Source: Leptospira ainazelensis
Lineage (GTDB): Bacteria > Spirochaetota > Leptospiria > Leptospirales > Leptospiraceae
Assembly (NCBI RefSeq): GCF_016918785.1
Contig: NZ_JAFFPT010000079.1
Span: forward strand, 372,001-436,000
Length of the DNA stretch: 64,000 bases
Reading direction: 5' to 3'
The notes under the pieces: generated by a model
Seen by the model: only the letters and a program-made list of their open reading frames with translations
Database searches by the model: none
Told to the model about the DNA's origin: nothing
Shown: positions 19,822 to 27,616 of the stretch, one piece after another
Layout: each line of letters begins with the position of its first letter
Position numbering within the stretch: the stretch's first letter is position 1
Position numbers and translations under genes: made by a program

Positions 19822-20445
19822 ATGCAGAATTCGAGTTCCGGAAAAAAGGCCTTTTTGGTCGGAATCACCGGAATGATCGGGGGTGGAAAGAGCACCGCGA
19901 CAAAAATTTTGGCCGAGCTGGGCGCCTTTGCGATCCAAGCCGACCCACTCGCCAAACGTTATACCGCGCCGGACTCTCCCATACTTCCGGAGTTGGTGGA
20001 CCTCTTAGGATCGGAGATTTTAGATTCGGAAGGAAACCCGGATCGGAAAAAAATTGCCGACTTGGTCTTCCGAGATCCGAAAAAATTAGAAGGACTCAAT
20101 CGACTGATTCATCCAAGAGTCAGACAAGACTTCTTGAAGATCTTGGAAACCGAAGCCTCGGGAAAACTCGTGATCTGGGAAGTTCCCCTTCTCTTTGAAA
20201 CGGACGCATACACTCTCTGCGACGCGACGGTCGCCGTCGATTCGGACCCGGAAGAATCGATCTTGAGAACGATTACCAGAGACGGGGTCGCAAAAGAGGA
20301 CGTTTTGGCGAGAATTGCAAACCAACTTCCTCTTTCGGAAAAGCTAAAAAGAGCCGATTATACAATTAAGAACAGAGGGAATTTGGAAACACTCAGAGAA
20401 GAATGTAAAAATCTCTACACCACTCTGTTAGGAAGAATGTTATGA
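19822..20445 (+). CDS. coaE: Dephospho-CoA kinase
   Basis: A 207-residue enzyme catalysing the last step of coenzyme A synthesis (ATP-dependent 3' phosphorylation of dephospho-CoA). The P-loop GMIGGGKST is at residues 17-25. Further signatures are IQADPLAKRYT, LIHPRVRQDF, WEVPLLFETDAYTLCD, and a lid with ITRDGVAKEDVLARIANQ. YTIKNRG closes the fold. Length is normal. It overlaps the SPOR-domain gene by four bases (ATGA), so the two are translationally coupled. Confidence 0.95.
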   Translation: MQNSSSGKKAFLVGITGMIGGGKSTATKILAELGAFAIQADPLAKRYTAPDSPILPELVDLLGSEILDSEGNPDRKKIADLVFRDPKKLEGLNRLIHPRVRQDFLKILETEASGKLVIWEVPLLFETDAYTLCDATVAVDSDPEESILRTITRDGVAKEDVLARIANQLPLSEKLKRADYTIKNRGNLETLREECKNLYTTLLGRML

Positions 20446-21185
20446 AAGAAAAAATATTTTATGTGATCAATCTGGACAATAAGAGAATTCTAATTCTCTC
20501 TTTATTCTTACTCGGACTTTTGTTTTCGTTTTTTTTCTTAGGAGTTTCCGTGGGAAAAAAACGCGGAGGAAATTCGGGAGAAGAAGCCCTAACGTTAAAC
20601 GACATCAAAAATCAAGAAATACAAAGTGGAATTCCATTCTCCGAGCCGGGTCAAATTCCGACGGAGGGAAACAACGCGGCTGTCTCGACGGAAATTCCGC
20701 CTGCGACGACAAATTCTCCTTCGAATTCTAAAAATCAAGATTCCGTAACGTTTAAGAATATTCCTCCCGCGACTGAAGTTGTTGAGTTTAAAAAATCCGG
20801 AACGAATCCTTCCGCTTCCGTTGAAAAAGAAAACAAATCCACTCCGGAAACGTTATCCGTGAAGGAACCGGAAGGTTCCAAAGAATCGAAAAAAGTAAAG
20901 AAGAACGAAGAAAAAAAATCGAAAAGAATTTCCAGATCTTCCTCCGAAGAAGAATCAAACGGCTTTACTCTTCAAGTCGCGGCATTTAAAGACAAAGAAA
21001 AAGCGGACGAATTAAAAAAATCGATCTCAGGAAAGGATAAAAATTCGAAAGCAACCGTCAAAAGATCAAGAAACGGATATTATACGGTACGATTTGGCTC
21101 CGCATCGTCTAAAAAAGAAGCAGAAGGCCTTTCAAAAATGCTGCCTGCAAAATTGAGATCGGGAGCCATCATAGTCAAGGATTGA
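20442..21185 (+). CDS. SPOR-domain membrane protein
   Basis: A 247-residue protein with one N-terminal membrane segment (about residues 13-33). A long Ser/Thr/Pro/Lys-rich linker follows, then a C-terminal SPOR domain of about 70 residues starting GFTLQVAAFKDKEKADELKKSI and ending ATVKRSRNGYYTVRFGSASSKKEAEGLSKML. SPOR domains bind denuded peptidoglycan at division sites, so the periplasmic tail probably locates to the septum. Start ATG 20442 overlaps the coaE stop. Codon use is like its neighbours. Not similar enough to name FtsN or DamX. Confidence 0.85.
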   Translation: MKEKIFYVINLDNKRILILSLFLLGLLFSFFFLGVSVGKKRGGNSGEEALTLNDIKNQEIQSGIPFSEPGQIPTEGNNAAVSTEIPPATTNSPSNSKNQDSVTFKNIPPATEVVEFKKSGTNPSASVEKENKSTPETLSVKEPEGSKESKKVKKNEEKKSKRISRSSSEEESNGFTLQVAAFKDKEKADELKKSISGKDKNSKATVKRSRNGYYTVRFGSASSKKEAEGLSKMLPAKLRSGAIIVKD

Positions 21186-21238
21186 TTTTTATATTGACCT
21201 TCTCTATATAGCCTACGAAATCAGTTTCTAAGTTTCGA

Positions 21239-21886
21239 ATGGATCCAAAGGTGTTAGAGCTAACGCGCAAAGCAGTTGTACGCGCGACAATAGAGAGGCT
21301 TCGCACAACGTATTCCGATCTTCTGATCATAAAAGGATACGATGGGATTCCGAATTTTTTCGAATACAATTTGTATTCTCCTTCCAATAAGGAAGAAAGA
21401 GACAACGCCTTAGAAAGCCTCTACGAAAAGTTGAAAACGGTCGCGGGGAAATCCATGACCGACAACATTCATCAGATCATTCTTCTAAATCGTCTAACGG
21501 ACTCTCTCGATTACGATACCGCTCAAGTAGTGATCGAAAACAATTTGATGGAAGACGGCGTGATTTCCAGAGATAATCTCTACGCCGCCATGGGTGAAGC
21601 CGATCGTTTTGAAGAAAGAAAACAACAGATTCAGATGGTCGGCAATACTCTTCGTTTTTTCTTTTCCCTTTCCAAACTTCCGATGATTAAACTTGTGATG
21701 GCTCCGATCAAAGTTGCAGCCTCCATGGTGGGCGCGACTTCCTTGGTGGAAACGATGGAAGCGGGTTATGATTTATCCAGTAAAATCAAGGATCTCAATC
21801 CTTTTATCGAAGCCTTTGTGGATAGAGAAACCAAACTTATCGGAAAGTTAGAAATCGGAAGCCCCGTCGGCGAACTTCACGCGTAG
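21239..21886 (+). CDS. Hypothetical protein
   Basis: A 215-residue protein of unrecognised family. The N-terminal half is predicted alpha-helical and charged (VLELTRKAVVRATIERLRTTYSDLL and DNALESLYEKLKTVAGKSM). A hydrophobic stretch at about 138-165 (LRFFFSLSKLPMIKLVMAPIKVAASMVGA) may associate with membrane. Start ATG 21239 follows a spacer of 53 bases after the SPOR gene and has no strong ribosome site. A good terminator follows at 22002. Likely a conserved Leptospira protein, but I assign no role. Confidence 0.6.
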   Translation: MDPKVLELTRKAVVRATIERLRTTYSDLLIIKGYDGIPNFFEYNLYSPSNKEERDNALESLYEKLKTVAGKSMTDNIHQIILLNRLTDSLDYDTAQVVIENNLMEDGVISRDNLYAAMGEADRFEERKQQIQMVGNTLRFFFSLSKLPMIKLVMAPIKVAASMVGATSLVETMEAGYDLSSKIKDLNPFIEAFVDRETKLIGKLEIGSPVGELHA

Positions 21887-22001
21887 ACGAAATAAGTTTT
21901 TTCCAAAAAATCTTTCTCGGTTCCGGATCGAATTGTCTCTCAAAACCAGACAAATCTACTTTCTAAATTCCGCTTACGAAATGACCTGCGGATCCAAACC
22001 G

Positions 22002-22034
22002 AAACGGCCTTAGGTCCGTTTTTAATTTTTTTTT
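22002..22034 (+). terminator. Rho-independent terminator
   Basis: AAACGG and CCGTTT arms with inner CCTTAGG pairing, followed by a run of T's, about 115 bases after the stop at 21886. It would end the coaE-SPOR-21239 transcript. Confidence 0.7.
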
Positions 22035-22082
22035 AAGTATTGCCGCTTCGTCGAAACAACTACGGCGTCCCCTTCCTTGCTC

Positions 22083-22341
22083 TAACCTTACCCACAAGTT
22101 GGAAAGCTATTTAGAATGAAGAAGGATCCCCCGTCAGATTTCTTGTAGGAGTTCCTACAAAAGCTCTGAGAGAGAATTTTCCTTGCAAAATTATAATTCT
22201 GTGATATAGGAAAATCTCCCGGAGTTTTCCGCCTCCCGCCCCTCCACCCAAAATTTCAGGGCGGGGCTTTCGTTTTACGGAGGACCGTCGTTGTTCCGAC
22301 AGATTTTTCTTACGATTCAAACAACTTTGTGGGTAAGGTTA
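22083..22341. mobile_element. MITE-like element, copy 2, with clear terminal inverted repeats
   Basis: Left end TAACCTTACCCACAAGTT (22083-22100) and right end AACTTTGTGGGTAAGGTTA (22323-22341) are inverted repeats differing by one inserted base. Inside are the palindrome GTAGGAGTTCCTAC (22145-22158) and CAGGGCGGGGC. GTTTTACGGAGGACCGTCG follows with a complementary CGACAGA arm. Order and spacing match copy 1 at 15099-15352. No open frame of useful length exists. Confidence 0.75.
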
Positions 22342-22438
22342 TGCGAAAATCGGGCGGGGCTTTCGTTTTACGGAGGACTGTCGGTCTTACGACAGATTCG
22401 TTTAAAGATTCAGTCCACTTATCGAGTAAGGATATGTT
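22342..22438. repeat. Partial third copy of the MITE-like element
   Basis: Directly abutting copy 2, the segment repeats only the right half. The order is CGGGCGGGGCTTTCG, TTTTACGGAGGACTGTCG, CTTACGACAGATTCG and GATTCAGTCC, then a diverged end GAGTAAGGATATG. It looks like an unequal duplication of the right half. Confidence 0.65.
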
Positions 22439-22476
22439 CCTTGCAGCGGGGAAAACTCGAAAGGCAAAATTCTAAT

Positions 22477-23442
22477 TTAGAAAAGAGATCTTTTTTTGAG
22501 TTCTTTTTGAAAAGCGTCGGTGTAAACGGCCTTTCCCAAAAGATTGAGATGAGAAGCGTCAAAGAAGAATTCCGACTTTGTCTCAAAGGACCCCGGATTT
22601 AGACGAAGATAGATGGAATCCGAAACTTCCGCTATCCTGGAAAGTTCTTTCCGAACGAGGTCGTATCGGCCGTTTTCTTCTTCCGAAAAAAAGTAATTCG
22701 GAGTTTCCAGAAGAACGACCTTCATCCCGTTTTCACGAGCGAATTTTAGAATTTCATAAAGTTCTTGAACGAGATCGTTTTCGATTTGAGGAGAAAGATT
22801 CTCGTATTGTTTTTTCCAGTTCCGGATTCTTTCTTCGTTTTCCTTTTCGCTCGCGTTCAATTTCCAAACAAAAATCGAAGAAAGATATTTATCGTAGAGT
22901 TTTGAAAAGATAAAATGAGAAAAGGAATTGAGAGAATAGGACTGAGAGATCCGAAACATCCAATATTCCAAAAAAGATTCTTCCGAAACTTTTTGATCTA
23001 AGAAGTTTATGAACATTCTCTTGTGATAATAACCTTTTATGGACTTATATGCTGAATCCGGATACCGTCCTTTGTGAAAGACGAACTTATCAGTCTCCAA
23101 TACTAGAAGAGAAGGTTTTTGATTTTGATTCTTCCTTAAATATTCCCGGACGATTTCTTTTCGAAGCGTCAGGTTGGCTCCCGGGATGTTCAAGAGTGTG
23201 ACCGTCTTTCCGAATTCTTTCGTCAAAAGAGAAGGATCCAAATCCCAGAGGATATGACTCGAACCTACGATTAAGACATTCGAAGGTTTGAAATTCTTAA
23301 CCATCGAAAACATCTTATCGTATTGTGGAAAGAAGAGTGAATAGGAAATCCTATCGAATACAAGAACTGAAAAAAGAAGTGCGATAAACAATCCCGCTGA
23401 ACGCAGAACTTTAGAACTGGAAGTAGATGAAACTGGATCCAT
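22477..23442 (-). CDS. DUF1574-type SGNH-like protein, partner of the MBOAT acyltransferase
   Basis: A 321-residue protein with one N-terminal membrane segment (about 14-32) and a periplasmic domain. Early in the domain is NVLIVGSSHILWDLDP, a GxS nucleophile-type motif. Near the C-terminus is FFFDASHLNLLGKAVYTDAF, the D-x-x-H pair of SGNH/GDSL hydrolases. Paired membrane O-acyltransferases and periplasmic SGNH proteins acetylate exported polysaccharides (as in alginate AlgI with AlgJ/AlgX). The start overlaps the MBOAT gene by 32 bases, which supports coupled action on a surface glycan. I infer O-acylation; the polymer is unknown. Confidence 0.7.
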   Translation of the reverse strand: MDPVSSTSSSKVLRSAGLFIALLFSVLVFDRISYSLFFPQYDKMFSMVKNFKPSNVLIVGSSHILWDLDPSLLTKEFGKTVTLLNIPGANLTLRKEIVREYLRKNQNQKPSLLVLETDKFVFHKGRYPDSAYKSIKGYYHKRMFINFLDQKVSEESFLEYWMFRISQSYSLNSFSHFIFSKLYDKYLSSIFVWKLNASEKENEERIRNWKKQYENLSPQIENDLVQELYEILKFARENGMKVVLLETPNYFFSEEENGRYDLVRKELSRIAEVSDSIYLRLNPGSFETKSEFFFDASHLNLLGKAVYTDAFQKELKKRSLF

Positions 23443-24823
23443 AGAACACTCCTCCCGTAAAGATCAAAACTACAAACAAACCGGCGACGGCCCAATCCGC
23501 GTATTTTTTCCAACCTTCCTTCGCCTTCTCCCAGAGAGGAAAAATTCCTTCCAAAATAAGAAAGAGAAAGAGAGCAAAAACTCCGGCCTTTTTTTGAAAT
23601 TCCACGATAAGATCCAAAGATTCTCCGTTTGAAAAATCGAAGATTCTCGCGAGAATCTGATGAGCGACCCCGACGGAACTCGCGCGGAAATAGACCCAAC
23701 TCAAAAGAACACAGTGAAACGTAAAAAGAACTCCGAAGATTCGAATCCAATTGTGTTTCATTTTTCCGTTCATAAAAACTCTTCGAAAGAGAACTTCCAG
23801 GGTGAGATAAATTCCGTTCAAAAGTCCCCAGATGACGAAGGTCCAATTAGCGCCGTGCCAGATTCCGGAGAGAGCGAAAACGATTAAGAGATTGCTAATA
23901 TGTCGAAACGTAGATACTCGATTCCCGCCTAACGGAATATAAACGTAATCCCGAAACCAGGAAGAAAGGGAAATATGCCAGCGTCCCCAGAACTCGGAAA
24001 CGCTGGAGGAAAAATAAGGACGATCAAAATTCTTCATCAAATCGATCCCGAGAATTTTTGCGCCTCCGATCGCGATGTTCGAATATCCCGCGAAGTCGCA
24101 GTAAATCTGAAACGCAAAAAAATAAGTCGCGACCAATAGATCGGCTCCGGATTTTTCCGAAGGCTGGTTGTACATCGCGTCTACAAAAACCGAAAGACGA
24201 TCCGCTATAAAAAGCTTCATAAAGAAACCGTAAACTATGTATTTCAGTCCGTTTTCCACATTCTGAAAAAGAAGTTTGTGTTCCTGATGAAACTGAGTCA
24301 TCAAATGATGTGCCCTCTCGATCGGTCCCGCAACCAACTGTGGAAAAAACATCACATACACCCAATAGTAGCCTAGATGTCTTTCGGCTTTGATCTTTCC
24401 TTGATAGACTTCCACGATATATCCCATGGATTGAAACGTATGAAAGGACAAACCGATCGGAAGAATGATCTCAAGCGCTGAAATCGGCATCTCCGAGGAA
24501 AAAAGAAATTTATAAAGAATTCCCGTATTATCCAGGAGGAAGTTGAAGTATTTGAAAAAAATAAGAATCCCGATGTTCGACGAAAGGCTCAGTATAAGAA
24601 AGGTTTTTCTTTTCGACCCGGATGCGTTTTCGATCCAGATCGCGAGATAATAATCCAAGACGATCGTAAAAGCAAGGATGAGTATATAGGCCGGTATAAA
24701 GGCCATGTAAAAATAACAACTTGCGAGAAGAAGGAGTATCCATCGAAATCGAAACGGAAGGAGAAAGTAAGAGACCGCCACGGCCGGATAAAAGAGAAGA
24801 AAATGAATTGAGTTAAAGAGCAT
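23411..24823 (-). CDS. MBOAT-family O-acyltransferase (AlgI/DltB-like)
   Basis: A 470-residue polytopic membrane protein with about ten segments. It has signatures of the AlgI group: PIGLSFHTFQSMGYIVEVYQGKI, FFPQLVAGPIERAHHLM, IYCDFAGYSNIAIG, and FWGRWHISLSSWFRDYVYIPLGGNR. The catalytic-His segment is LSGIWHGANWTFVIWG. MBOAT proteins move acyl groups across the inner membrane for transfer to polysaccharide. It overlaps the downstream SGNH-like gene and probably supplies it with acyl groups. Start ATG 24823. No glycan synthesis genes are in the window. Confidence 0.93.
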   Translation of the reverse strand: MLFNSIHFLLFYPAVAVSYFLLPFRFRWILLLLASCYFYMAFIPAYILILAFTIVLDYYLAIWIENASGSKRKTFLILSLSSNIGILIFFKYFNFLLDNTGILYKFLFSSEMPISALEIILPIGLSFHTFQSMGYIVEVYQGKIKAERHLGYYWVYVMFFPQLVAGPIERAHHLMTQFHQEHKLLFQNVENGLKYIVYGFFMKLFIADRLSVFVDAMYNQPSEKSGADLLVATYFFAFQIYCDFAGYSNIAIGGAKILGIDLMKNFDRPYFSSSVSEFWGRWHISLSSWFRDYVYIPLGGNRVSTFRHISNLLIVFALSGIWHGANWTFVIWGLLNGIYLTLEVLFRRVFMNGKMKHNWIRIFGVLFTFHCVLLSWVYFRASSVGVAHQILARIFDFSNGESLDLIVEFQKKAGVFALFLFLILEGIFPLWEKAKEGWKKYADWAVAGLFVVLIFTGGVFYGSSFIYFQF

Positions 24824-25181
24824 CGTGTCTTAAGAAATCGTTTTGTTTCGAGAGAGGAATTCTTTCCAAAGCTGGAAAAATATCTCCGATCCTCTTTCGT
24901 CTTTTCAATAAAGTAGAATCAGGATTTAGAGGGAAGCTCGAAAAGTAAAGCGGATTCGAGGGAGTTCCTACTTTTCAAGTATCAAAAGAAGACTTTGCGA
25001 GTAGAGGGACTCGAACGCTCCGAGGATGGTTTTACCGGAAAGGTTCTAAAAAGAGGGAGATCCCACATTGATTGAACTCTCAAAGAAATGCCTCGGAGAA
25101 ACAAAGGAGTTCCTACTTTTTTAGAATTCAAAGAAGAACTCTCGTTCCAGTCCGGAATTTTCTAAGATTCGCTGATTTTGA
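24824..25181. other. Spacer with palindromes and a tRNA 3'-end fragment
   Basis: Palindrome copies lie at 24961-24975 (GGAGTTCCTACTTTT), 25055-25073 (GGGAGATCCCACATTGATT) and 25106-25123. At 24993-25016 there is a 24-base copy of the 3' end of the nearby tRNA-Leu (T-arm and acceptor strand). No gene is seen. Confidence 0.6.
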
Positions 25182-25584
<403 letters not shown>

Positions 25585-25600
25585 TTTAAAAAAGAAAGCT

Positions 25601-25683
<83 letters not shown>

Positions 25684-25819
25684 GGTGAGAATTCCAATTT
25701 TTGTGAGTTTCGATCGGAGTCAAGCCGAAAGAAACAATTCTTCCGAGACTTGTCTTTGGAATAAAAGCCTCCGAGCGCAGAAGGAAAGAAATTTCAAATT
25801 TTCAAAAAAAAAAAATACC

Positions 25820-26215
25820 TCAGGCTTTTTCATTTGAAAGCGATTTTAGAATCGGACAATGAGGTCGATGATCTCCCTGACAATGGGCCGCTAAATCCTT
25901 GAGGGTTTCCGCCATTTCCTGCATCTCCGAAATTTTTGTCTCCAGAGTTCTTAAATGAGAAAGCGCCAGAACCTTCACATCGGAGCTCGCCCTACTCTGA
26001 TTTCTCCAAAGACCGACCAGCTTCTTGATCTCTTTTAAGGCAAACCCCATACTTCGGGCCCTTTTCACAAACTGAAGGATGTGAACGTCGTCGGAAGAAT
26101 ACATTCTATAACCCGATTCTCCTCTTCTCGCTTTCGGAATCAGACCGATCGTTTCGTAGTGTCGAATTTGTTTGGCCGTAACTCCGGACTTTTTGGAAAC
26201 TTCACCGATATTCAT
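25820..26215 (-). CDS. cueR: CueR-type copper-responsive MerR regulator
   Basis: A 131-residue MerR-family activator. The N-terminal winged helix reads MNIGEVSKKSGVTAKQIRHYE and GLIPKARRGESGYRMYSSDDV. A dimerisation helix follows, with the metal loop CQGDHRPHCPIL. Cys112 and Cys120 sit at the same positions and spacing as the Cu(I)-binding pair of E. coli CueR. It lies downstream of the ferredoxin gene on the minus strand, with a gap of about 24 bases. Two CueR-type promoters with 19-bp spacers lie between this operon and copZ, which implies control of both and autoregulation. Confidence 0.92.
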   Translation of the reverse strand: MNIGEVSKKSGVTAKQIRHYETIGLIPKARRGESGYRMYSSDDVHILQFVKRARSMGFALKEIKKLVGLWRNQSRASSDVKVLALSHLRTLETKISEMQEMAETLKDLAAHCQGDHRPHCPILKSLSNEKA

Positions 26216-26239
26216 AACCGACTTCTTGCGATTTATTTC

Positions 26240-26524
26240 TTAGACCTTTTTTTCCATCCAAGGAAGAATAAGATCGCTCAGAGGAACGGATCTGCAAGCC
26301 AAAATATAACCCTCTTGTTTCTCTTCTTCCGTCAGAGAGAATTTTCCGTGAGAAAGATGTTCCACCTTTCCGCCTAACAAAAGAATTTTACAAACCCCAC
26401 AACGACCGAATCTACAAGAATAAGCAAGATCGATTCCCGCATTCAATGAAGAATCCAAAACCGTCTCCATTTCCTTAACATCAACGCTACGATTCAGATC
26501 CGGAAAGTGAATCTTAAAACTCAT
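26240..26524 (-). CDS. [2Fe-2S] plant-type ferredoxin
   Basis: A 94-residue ferredoxin with the cluster ligands Cys37, Cys42, Cys45 and Cys77 in SCRFGRCGVC (C-x4-C-x2-C) and ILACRS. The rest matches the beta-grasp fold (ETVLDSSLNAGIDLAY, GYILACRSVPLSDLIL). It is the first gene of the minus-strand transcript with cueR and begins under a CueR-type promoter at 26553-26583. A ferredoxin under copper control is not usual. It may replace or serve a cluster enzyme damaged by Cu(I), but this is inference. Confidence 0.88.
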   Translation of the reverse strand: MSFKIHFPDLNRSVDVKEMETVLDSSLNAGIDLAYSCRFGRCGVCKILLLGGKVEHLSHGKFSLTEEEKQEGYILACRSVPLSDLILPWMEKKV

Positions 26525-26552
26525 AATATCTCCTCGTTTAACTTCGAGAAAA

Positions 26553-26583
26553 ATTCTAAAGGTTCCTCTTGTGGGAAGGTCAA
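26553..26583 (-). promoter_or_regulatory. CueR-type promoter for the ferredoxin-cueR operon
   Basis: On the minus strand TTGACC (-35), a 19-base spacer and TAGAAT (-10) are found. The spacer carries an imperfect dyad (ACCTTCCC ... GAGGAACCT). A 19-bp spacer is the hallmark of MerR-family-activated promoters, which become active when the metal-bound regulator twists the DNA. Confidence 0.85.
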
Positions 26584-26636
26584 GATGAGAAGATCAAAAA
26601 AAAACGATTCTCCCGAAAAAAAAGTTAAATCGGCCC

Positions 26637-26667
26637 TTGACCTTCCCATCAGGGGAAGGTTTAACCT
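26637..26667 (+). promoter_or_regulatory. CueR-type promoter and operator for copZ
   Basis: TTGACC at 26637-26642, a 19-base spacer TTCCCATCAGGGGAAGGTT, then TAACCT at 26662-26667. The dyad ACCTTCCC-ATCA-GGGGAAGGT spans the spacer and is a near-perfect match to MerR/CueR operators. It lies 42 bases before the copZ ATG. Confidence 0.9.
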
Positions 26668-26708
26668 GGTCCTTAATGATTCCAAAAAAGAATCTAAGGA
26701 GAATTCAA

Positions 26709-26918
26709 ATGTTAGAATTTCAAGTGGAAGGAATGACCTGCGTTAGTTGCGCTTCTATCATCTCAAAAGCGATTCGGACCGTAGATCCGTCGGTTTCCGT
26801 TGACGTAAAAATTCCCGAACAAACGGTTCAGGTAAAAAGTAATCGCCCGGAACAGGAACTGATCCGTCTTATAGAAGAAAGCGGCTATCCCGTTCTCGGA
26901 ACAAAACAAATTTTATAA
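26709..26918 (+). CDS. copZ: CopZ-like heavy-metal-associated (HMA) chaperone
   Basis: A 69-residue ferredoxin-like HMA domain with the metal motif GMTCVSC (Cys11, Cys14) and the usual beta-alpha-beta-beta-alpha-beta pattern ending SGYPV. Such proteins bind Cu(I) and hand it to P-type ATPases. ATG 26709 follows AAGGAGAATTCAA. Earlier in-frame starts fall in the promoter and are discounted. No copA ATPase is in the window. Transcription from the CueR-type promoter at 26637 is expected. Confidence 0.88.
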   Translation: MLEFQVEGMTCVSCASIISKAIRTVDPSVSVDVKIPEQTVQVKSNRPEQELIRLIEESGYPVLGTKQIL

Positions 26919-26932
26919 GGAGGAAAACAAAC

Positions 26933-27340
26933 ATGTTCACAAAACAAAAAACAACTTCTATCAAAGTAGGAATTGCGGTCCTCGCATTCTTTCTCTCTTC
27001 GGGAATGTTGCTTGCTCACGGGGACGACCATCCGGGACCAAACGGAGGAGCCATTCGTATGCCGGGATCCTTTCACACAGAACTCATCGTTTTAAAGGAA
27101 GGTTTTAAAATTCTTCTCTTGGATGTGAGTTTAAAAAACCCGATCACAAAAGACAGTTCGCTTCAGGCAAAACTCGTGGTGGGAAACAAGGAACAAAAGT
27201 TGGAATGTCAGACTCATCCCGATCATTTCTTTTGTCCCTCTTCCAAAATTCCGTCTTCGGGAAAACTAATCCTGCAAGCGTCCCGTGCAAAACTACAAGG
27301 TGCGGAAGCCGTTTATGATCTTCCGATTCCGAAAAAATAA
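26933..27340 (+). CDS. Small periplasmic metal-binding protein, probably copper-related
   Basis: A 135-residue exported protein: signal peptide ending near LLA (residues 1-28), then HGDDHPGPNGG with His29 and His33. Further on are SFHTEL and a Cys/His cluster ECQTHPDHFFC. The N-terminal mature region resembles the small N-terminal domain of metal-efflux adaptor (CusB/CzcB) proteins, but no adaptor body follows. The start lies 14 bases after copZ, with AAGGAGG upstream, so both share the CueR-type promoter. A role in binding periplasmic copper is likely from context. I do not know a described family for it. Confidence 0.72.
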   Translation: MFTKQKTTSIKVGIAVLAFFLSSGMLLAHGDDHPGPNGGAIRMPGSFHTELIVLKEGFKILLLDVSLKNPITKDSSLQAKLVVGNKEQKLECQTHPDHFFCPSSKIPSSGKLILQASRAKLQGAEAVYDLPIPKK

Positions 27341-27349
27341 AATCGAATC

Positions 27350-27375
27350 TCTTCGGCTCCAATCAAGGCCGAAGA
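27350..27375 (+). terminator. Hairpin after the copper operon
   Basis: TCTTCGGC and GCCGAAGA arms around a ten-base loop, about ten bases after the stop of the periplasmic protein. The T run is missing, so efficiency is uncertain. Confidence 0.5.
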
Positions 27376-27386
27376 AAGCTACATTC

Positions 27387-27437
27387 GAGTGGAATCGTCC
27401 GTCTTTGAAAGTTTATCAAAGACGGACGACTCCACTC
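27387..27437. repeat. 22-bp near-perfect inverted repeat
   Basis: Two 22-base arms with one mismatch flank AAGTTTA. The left arm begins GAGTGGAATCGTCCG and the right ends CGACTCCACTC. It lies in the convergent spacer between the copper operon and ispD and may be a bidirectional terminator or a protein site. No T run adjoins directly. Confidence 0.8.
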
Positions 27438-27616
27438 AACGGAATGTTTTTGAGAAAAAAATCCGCGCGGAAGAAAGACAAAACCTCCTCGGGCAATCGA
27501 CTGCGGTTCCGGACAAATCCAATTCTCTTTCGACGAAAGAACTTTTAAAACCATTGAATTTGAACGAAGCCGACTCTAAAAAAAAGATTCTTCGAGCGAA
27601 GAGAAAAGTTTTCAGA

